From an uncultured Collinsella sp. (GTDB taxonomy: Bacteria; Actinomycetota; Coriobacteriia; Coriobacteriales; Coriobacteriaceae): a stretch of DNA of 19,559 nt. Below, piece after piece: positions 14,562 through 19,559 of the stretch; the stretch's first letter is position 1, and every line of letters starts with the position of its first letter. Below the pieces are notes generated by a model. The model did not search any database. It was not told the origin of the DNA and saw nothing but the letters and a program-made list of their open reading frames with translations. The translations under genes and the position numbers were made by a program. Where the stretch lies: the NCBI GenBank assembly GCA_900551195.1, contig URVD01000006.1:1-19559 (forward strand), given 5' to 3'.

Positions 14562-17432
14562 ATGAGTCGCCGCAACACCGAACTGCTCTTGCTCATCGCC
14601 TCGGCGTTCCCCGTCATCCTGCTGTATGCGATGTACGTCCTCACCGCGGGCGCTGCCATCTCCTTTGAGACGCTCGCCGTACCGATCGGCCTCTTTGCCG
14701 CCTTTGCCGCGGCCCACATTGCCGTGCGCATCTTGGCGCCCGGTGCCGACCCCGCCATCCTGCCCATCGTATTTATACTTTCGGGCATCGGCATCACGTT
14801 CGTGACGCGTCTCGCCCCCGCTCTCGCCATCTCACAGCTCATCATCCTGTTTGTCTCGGTGGCGCTCATGGTGGGAACGCTTGCACTAGTCAAAAACCTC
14901 GACGTGGTCATGCGCTACAAGTACACCTTTGGCATCATCGGCATCATTCTGCTGATGCTGCCTATCTTTATCGGCACCACGATCTCGGGCTCCAAGCTGT
15001 GGATTCGCATCGCGGGCTTTACCATCCAGCCTGGCGAGTTCGCCAAGGTCTTTATCGTGCTGTTCCTGGCCGGGTACCTGGCCGAGAACCGCGAGCTACT
15101 CTCCATCTCCAACCGCAAGATCCTGGGCTTTAAGATCCCTCGCCTGCGACTGCTGCTGCCGCTGTTTGCCGTGTGGGGTGTGTGCCTGCTCGTCGTCGTC
15201 TTCGAACGCGACCTGGGTTCGGCCGTGTTGTTCTACACCATCTTCTTGCTGATGCTCTACGTTGCCACGGGGCGCTTTTCGTATGTCGTTATCGGCCTTG
15301 CGCTCTTAGCCGTTGGAGCCGTGGGCGCCTACAAGTTCCTGTCGCACGTTCAGGTGCGTTTCCAGGTTTGGGTCGATCCGTTTAAGGACGCCCAGGGCCA
15401 GGGCTACCAGATCGTCCAGTCGCTCTTCTCGCTTGCCGACGGCGGTCTGGTCGGCGTTGGCATCGGCAACGGGATGGCCAACAACATCCCCGTCGTCGAG
15501 TCCGACTTTATCTTCTCGGCCATCGGCGAGGAGATGGGTCTTTTGGGCGGCGGCGCCGTGCTCATCCTGTTTATGCTCTTTGCCGTGCGTGGCCTCACCA
15601 CGGCTGCCCGCGCTAAATCCGACCTCGCCGCCTTTAGCGCCACGGGCCTTACGGCCGCCATCAGCTTCCAGGCCTTCTTGATCGTTGGCGGCGTTACCCG
15701 CCTGATCCCGCTGACCGGCGTCACCTTGCCCTTTATGAGCCAGGGCGGCTCCTCGCTGCTGGCGAGCTTTATCATCGTCGCGCTCCTGCTGCGCGCCGGT
15801 GACGAGGCGACCGGACGCGAGGCCGAGCTTACCGGCACCGGCACCATGGCCGCCATCACCGATGATCAGGTCGCATCTGCCGCCGCCCCGACGGGCACGC
15901 GCTTTGCCACCTCGTCTTCCTACGGCAGCGGCAGCCATTCCGTCGGCTCGCGTATGCGCCGTCGCCTGCTCGACACACCTGAATCCGGTGTGCTCGGCCG
16001 CGTGGCGCTCGCCAACCGTCTAACCCGCGCGGTGCTCGCCTTTACGGCGCTGTTCGCCATCCTTATCGGCAACCTCACCTATGTCCAGGTCATCAAGGCC
16101 AAGGACTATCAGGACATGCCGACCAACAACCACACCATCGCCCGCTCCAAGTACATCCAGCGCGGTTCCATCATCACGTCCGACGGCGTGACGCTGGCCG
16201 AGTCGCTGCAACAGGAGGACGGCACCTACGTACGCTCCTACCCCAACGGTAACCTGGCAGCGCACGTGGTTGGCTACGTGAGCCAGCAGTATGGCACCAC
16301 CGCCATCGAGAGCGTCATGAACGACACGCTCACCGGCTCTAAGGATTACTCCAGCTGGAACAACGCCATCGCGTCGCTCGCGGGCCAGACCCAGCCGGGC
16401 AACACCGCCAAGCTCACCATCGACTCGCGCATCCAGACGGCTGCCGAGCAGGCACTCAAGGGCTTTAAGGGCGCTGTAGTGGTCATCGACCCGCGTACCG
16501 GCGCGGTGCTCGCATGTGCCAGCTCGCCCACCTACGACAACACCAACATCGATGCCCTGCTGCAGACGGGCGGCGGCGAGGACGGCTCCATGTACAATCG
16601 CGCCATGGACGCGCTGTACACGCCGGGCTCAACGTTTAAGGTCGTTACGCTTTCCGCGGCACTCGAGACCGGTGCCGCCAGCCTTACCAGCACCTACCAG
16701 GCGCCCGGCTCCATGGACATCGGCAACGCACCGGTCACCAACTATGCCAACGAGAGCTACGGCACCATCAGCCTGCAGCAGGCCTTTGCCGTGTCCTCCA
16801 ACGTCGTCTTTGGCCAGGTGGCAAACGAAGTTGGCGCAAACACGCTCGTACAGTTTGCCAACGCCTTTGGCTACGGCCAAAAGCTCGGCCAGGACCTGAC
16901 CTCCGCGGCCTCCATCATGGCCGACCCGTCGCTCATGACCGAGTGGGAGACCGCCTGGGCCGGCGCCGGCCAGCCTGTCGGCATGGACCACACGCCCGGC
17001 CCGCAGACCACCGTCATGCAAAACGCCGTGATTGCCGCCGCCATCGCTAACAGCGGCGTGGTCATGGACCCGTACTTTGTAGCCCAGGTACTCGCCCCGG
17101 ACGGAACCGTGGTCAAGACCACGCAGTCCCGCTCGCTGGGTCAGGCCGTCAGCTCCGCCACGGCCGACCAGGTCAAGCAGGCCATGCTTGCCGTCGTCCA
17201 GTCCGGCACCGGCACCGATGCCCAGATCCCCGGCGTCAAGGTCGCCGGCAAGACCGGCTCGGCCGAGACCGGCGGCACCAACGTCAACTCGATGTTCGTT
17301 GGCTTTGCACCTTACGATTCACCCACGGTCGCCATCTCGGTGGCCTTGGAGGATTTCGACAAGCATGACGTCAAGGCCGCCAAGATCGCCGGTATCGTCC
17401 TGACCGCGGCGCTTGCCGCACAGGGAGCGTGA
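14562..17432 (+). CDS. RodA/FtsW-family glycosyltransferase fused to class B penicillin-binding protein
   Basis: One uninterrupted 956-residue frame holds both elongation enzymes. The start is ATG 14562, 16 nt after pstP, with AGGGAG upstream; a GTG at 14553 is too close to that site. Residues 1-~411 are a SEDS polymerase with about ten or more helices and the signatures QPGEFAK (156-162), ERDLGSAV, WVDPFKDAQGQGYQIVQS (from 270) and GIGNG. A Ser/Thr/Gly-rich linker (~412-485) leads to a membrane helix (~487-510) and a class B PBP: dimerisation-type region with RSKYIQRGSII, then transpeptidase motifs STFK (690-693, nucleophile Ser690), SSN (745-747) and KTG (897-899). In mycobacteria rodA and pbpA are separate adjacent genes at this place in the operon. 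The fusion would fix polymerase and crosslinker at 1:1. Confidence 0.93.
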   Translation: MSRRNTELLLLIASAFPVILLYAMYVLTAGAAISFETLAVPIGLFAAFAAAHIAVRILAPGADPAILPIVFILSGIGITFVTRLAPALAISQLIILFVSVALMVGTLALVKNLDVVMRYKYTFGIIGIILLMLPIFIGTTISGSKLWIRIAGFTIQPGEFAKVFIVLFLAGYLAENRELLSISNRKILGFKIPRLRLLLPLFAVWGVCLLVVVFERDLGSAVLFYTIFLLMLYVATGRFSYVVIGLALLAVGAVGAYKFLSHVQVRFQVWVDPFKDAQGQGYQIVQSLFSLADGGLVGVGIGNGMANNIPVVESDFIFSAIGEEMGLLGGGAVLILFMLFAVRGLTTAARAKSDLAAFSATGLTAAISFQAFLIVGGVTRLIPLTGVTLPFMSQGGSSLLASFIIVALLLRAGDEATGREAELTGTGTMAAITDDQVASAAAPTGTRFATSSSYGSGSHSVGSRMRRRLLDTPESGVLGRVALANRLTRAVLAFTALFAILIGNLTYVQVIKAKDYQDMPTNNHTIARSKYIQRGSIITSDGVTLAESLQQEDGTYVRSYPNGNLAAHVVGYVSQQYGTTAIESVMNDTLTGSKDYSSWNNAIASLAGQTQPGNTAKLTIDSRIQTAAEQALKGFKGAVVVIDPRTGAVLACASSPTYDNTNIDALLQTGGGEDGSMYNRAMDALYTPGSTFKVVTLSAALETGAASLTSTYQAPGSMDIGNAPVTNYANESYGTISLQQAFAVSSNVVFGQVANEVGANTLVQFANAFGYGQKLGQDLTSAASIMADPSLMTEWETAWAGAGQPVGMDHTPGPQTTVMQNAVIAAAIANSGVVMDPYFVAQVLAPDGTVVKTTQSRSLGQAVSSATADQVKQAMLAVVQSGTGTDAQIPGVKVAGKTGSAETGGTNVNSMFVGFAPYDSPTVAISVALEDFDKHDVKAAKIAGIVLTAALAAQGA

Positions 17433-17564
17433 TGCCCATGATCGAATCGGACACCCGAGGCGCGCCGCGGCCGAAGAGTTAGCGGCAACGCGCCACACGG
17501 CCCCAGCGGCCACATCGTAGGTACTACACACATCGTTGAGCGAATAGTTATGTTAGGAGCAGGA
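17433..17564 (+). other. Gap before pknB with a coupled 16-codon frame
   Basis: This 132-bp stretch is the longest gap in the operon. ATG at 17432 overlaps the previous stop (TGATG) and opens a 16-residue frame (MPMIESDTRGAPRPKS) ending at 17482. It could be a chance frame or a residue of lost coding sequence. No promoter with good -35/-10 spacing and no terminator hairpin with a T tract were seen. AGGAG 6-7 nt before ATG 17565 is the pknB ribosome binding site. Confidence 0.4.
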
Positions 17565-19559
17565 ATGGAACAGAGGGTCCTCGGGGGAAGATACCTCCTC
17601 AAGGATAAGGTGGGAACAGGCGGCATGGCGACCGTCTACCGTGCACAGGACCAGGTCCTCGACCGCACGGTTGCCGTCAAGATCATGCTGCCGCAGTATG
17701 CTGGCGACGCAACCTTCGCCGCACGCTTTAAGCAGGAGGCCCAGGCAGCAGCCGGTCTCTCCTCCCCCTATATCGTGGGCGTCTACGATTGGGGCAAGGA
17801 CGGCGACACCTATTACATCGTCATGGAGTACCTGCGCGGCACCGACCTTAAGAGCGGCATCAAGAGCCACGGCGCCCTCGACCCCAAGAAGGTCGCCCAG
17901 ATCGGCTCGCAGATCAGCTCCGCGCTTTCGGTCGCCCACAAGCACGAGATCATCCACCGCGACATTAAGCCGCAGAACATCATGGTGCTGCCCGACGGCA
18001 ACATCAAGGTGATGGACTTTGGCATCGCGCGCGCCAAGAACAGCCACCTCACGCAAGACAACAACGTGCTGGGAACCGCCCACTACGTCAGCCCCGAGCA
18101 GACCCGCGGTCAGGACCTCGGCCCCACCTCGGATATCTACTCGCTGGGCGTCGTGATGTACGAGTGCGCCACCGGCCGCGTTCCCTTTGACGGTGACGAC
18201 GCCATCTCGGTCGCACTCAAGCAAGTCAACGAGCTGCCTATTCCGCCGAGCCAGATCAACTCCGGTGTCGACGCCGACCTTGAGCGCATCATCCTCAAGT
18301 GCATGGAGAAGGACCCGGCAAACCGCTTCCAGACCGCCGACGAGCTTCGTCAGGTGCTCAACAGCTACCTGTCGGGCCGTGCCGTCAACGTCTCGGAGCC
18401 CACGCGCATCATCGGTGCCCCCGGTGAGCTGGGCGCCACCAAGACTCGCGAGCTTTCCGATCAGACGCGCGCCATGGTGCGTCCCGTCTCGGGCGTGAGC
18501 GGCCAGAATACCGCCCGTAGCTCGGTTTCGGGCTCCACCGGCTCCTACGAGGTCGAAAAGCCCAAATCCAACAAGAACAAGATCATCGCCGCCGTGGTGG
18601 CAGCCGTTGCCGTCATCGGCATCGTGGTGGCCTTTGCCACAGGACTCTTTGGCGGCGAGCAGGTCACCGTGCCCGATGTGCTGGGCAAGGACCAGCAGAC
18701 TGCCGTCGAGCTGATCAAGGAAGCCGGCCTCGAGGTCGGCACCATCGACCAAAGCTACAACGACGATGTCGACGAGGGCAAGGTCGCCGAGCAGACGCCC
18801 AACGGCAACACCAAGAAGGCCAAGGGCACCAAGGTGAACCTGGTAATCTCCAAGGGCCCCAAGCCCTCCGAGAAGGTTGAGGTTCCCCGGCTTGTCGGCC
18901 TGACCAAGGACCAGGCCGAGGCCGCGCTGGCAAGCGTTGGCCTGAAGGGCAACGCCTCCGAGGAGGCCAACGAGGCCGATGAGGGCCAGGTCTTTGAGCA
19001 GGGCACCGAAGCCGGTAAGGAAGTCGCGAAGGGCACGACCATCTCGTACAAGGTCTCGAGCGGCCCGGATACCACGTCCGTCCCCGATCTGACCGACATG
19101 ACCGAGGCCCAGGCGCGCAACGCCCTCGATATGGCAGGCTTTGGCGTCGACGTGAGCTACCAGGAGAACGACTCGGTTACCGAGGGCACCGTGATTAGCT
19201 GGAACCCCAGCGGCAAGCAGAAGCCTGGCGCCACGATTACCGTCGTCATTGCCAAGAAGTCCGGCAAGGCCAGTGTTCCGGGCAACCTGTACGGCAAGAG
19301 CATCTCCGCCGCCGTCACCGCGCTCAACAACGCCGGTTTCTATAACATCGGCTTCTGTGACCAGAACGGCAATCCCGTAAGCGGTAACGAGGATGCCACC
19401 GTTACGGGCGTCTCCCCCACTGGCAAGCAGTCCACCGACAGCACGATTACGCTGACGGTCGCACTTTCTGGCTCGGGTTCGGGCTCTGGCTCGGGCACGG
19501 GTGATGCCGCATTTCGCACCGACAGAGTTGCCCGAGGAATATATAGGACAATATATCGC
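17565..19559 (+). CDS. pknB: PASTA-domain Ser/Thr protein kinase, runs off the window
   Basis: At least 665 residues, open to the window edge; start ATG 17565 with AGGAG 6-7 nt upstream. The kinase domain (~10-270) has the Gly loop KVGTGGMATVYRA, Lys39 in VAVKIM, HRDIKPQN (131-138, an RD kinase), DFG (151-153) and an SPE-type APE motif. A juxtamembrane linker with several Thr/Ser leads to a membrane helix (~340-362) and about four extracellular PASTA repeats (~367-432, 437-502, 505-570, 570-642), which in this family bind muropeptides or lipid II. A Ser-Gly repeat (near 643-652) follows. The final ~17 residues (AAFRTDRVARG onward) use AGA, CGA, ATA and AGG codons unlike the rest and may be foreign. 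It is the sensor of the operon, with PstP as its opposing phosphatase and the FHA proteins as likely substrates. Confidence 0.93.
   Translation, partial: MEQRVLGGRYLLKDKVGTGGMATVYRAQDQVLDRTVAVKIMLPQYAGDATFAARFKQEAQAAAGLSSPYIVGVYDWGKDGDTYYIVMEYLRGTDLKSGIKSHGALDPKKVAQIGSQISSALSVAHKHEIIHRDIKPQNIMVLPDGNIKVMDFGIARAKNSHLTQDNNVLGTAHYVSPEQTRGQDLGPTSDIYSLGVVMYECATGRVPFDGDDAISVALKQVNELPIPPSQINSGVDADLERIILKCMEKDPANRFQTADELRQVLNSYLSGRAVNVSEPTRIIGAPGELGATKTRELSDQTRAMVRPVSGVSGQNTARSSVSGSTGSYEVEKPKSNKNKIIAAVVAAVAVIGIVVAFATGLFGGEQVTVPDVLGKDQQTAVELIKEAGLEVGTIDQSYNDDVDEGKVAEQTPNGNTKKAKGTKVNLVISKGPKPSEKVEVPRLVGLTKDQAEAALASVGLKGNASEEANEADEGQVFEQGTEAGKEVAKGTTISYKVSSGPDTTSVPDLTDMTEAQARNALDMAGFGVDVSYQENDSVTEGTVISWNPSGKQKPGATITVVIAKKSGKASVPGNLYGKSISAAVTALNNAGFYNIGFCDQNGNPVSGNEDATVTGVSPTGKQSTDSTITLTVALSGSGSGSGSGTGDAAFRTDRVARGIYRTIYR

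Noticed and set aside
17553..18752. 399-residue open frame on the minus strand across pknB
   Set aside because: It is antisense to a kinase with all catalytic motifs in frame; its His/Asp/Val-rich composition is typical of a shadow frame.

Overview
The window looks like a contig from a high-G+C gut actinobacterium of the class Coriobacteriia, most likely Collinsella or a close relative. The reasons are the actinobacterial kinase, FHA, phosphatase, RodA and PBP cluster, the strong GC bias at third codon positions, and the large membrane-embedded LuxR-type regulator, a protein style common in that class. This placement is inference from gene content; no search was run.

Layout. Positions 1 to about 313 hold an internal fragment of an MgtE magnesium transporter on the minus strand. 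Its codon use is AT-richer and Firmicutes-like, and it joins abruptly to the 3' end of dnaX, so it is probably an assembly chimera. dnaX (minus, 282-2249) is divergent from a YcxB-like membrane protein gene (plus, 2366-3082). A 13-bp perfect inverted repeat lies between that gene and the convergent operon. Positions 3188-6778 (minus) are a tight five-gene operon. In transcription order it encodes a secreted four-cysteine protein, two ABC permease subunits, a BcrA/lantibiotic-type ABC ATPase and an exported protein. Upstream of it, also on the minus strand, is a 711-residue regulator made of two tandem copies of a membrane-domain-plus-LuxR-HTH unit (6888-9023).

The 439-bp gap between this regulator and the divergent kinase operon carries five copies of a 14-bp quasi-palindrome (9166-9303). 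They alternate in orientation and are spaced 30, 32, 30 and 32 bp apart. It is the most striking non-coding structure in the window.

Positions 9463-19559 (plus) form the cell-envelope signalling operon: a Ser/Thr kinase with a multi-pass membrane C-terminus, fhaA, fhaB, a PP2C phosphatase (pstP) with a long acidic/Ala-Pro N-terminal extension, a single-ORF RodA::PbpA fusion, and a PASTA kinase (pknB). By analogy with mycobacteria, the PASTA kinase senses peptidoglycan fragments and phosphorylates FHA-binding partners, PstP reverses this, and the RodA-PBP fusion builds and crosslinks the wall. pknB runs off the right end, and its last ~50 bases have codon use unlike the rest, again suggesting a chimeric contig end.
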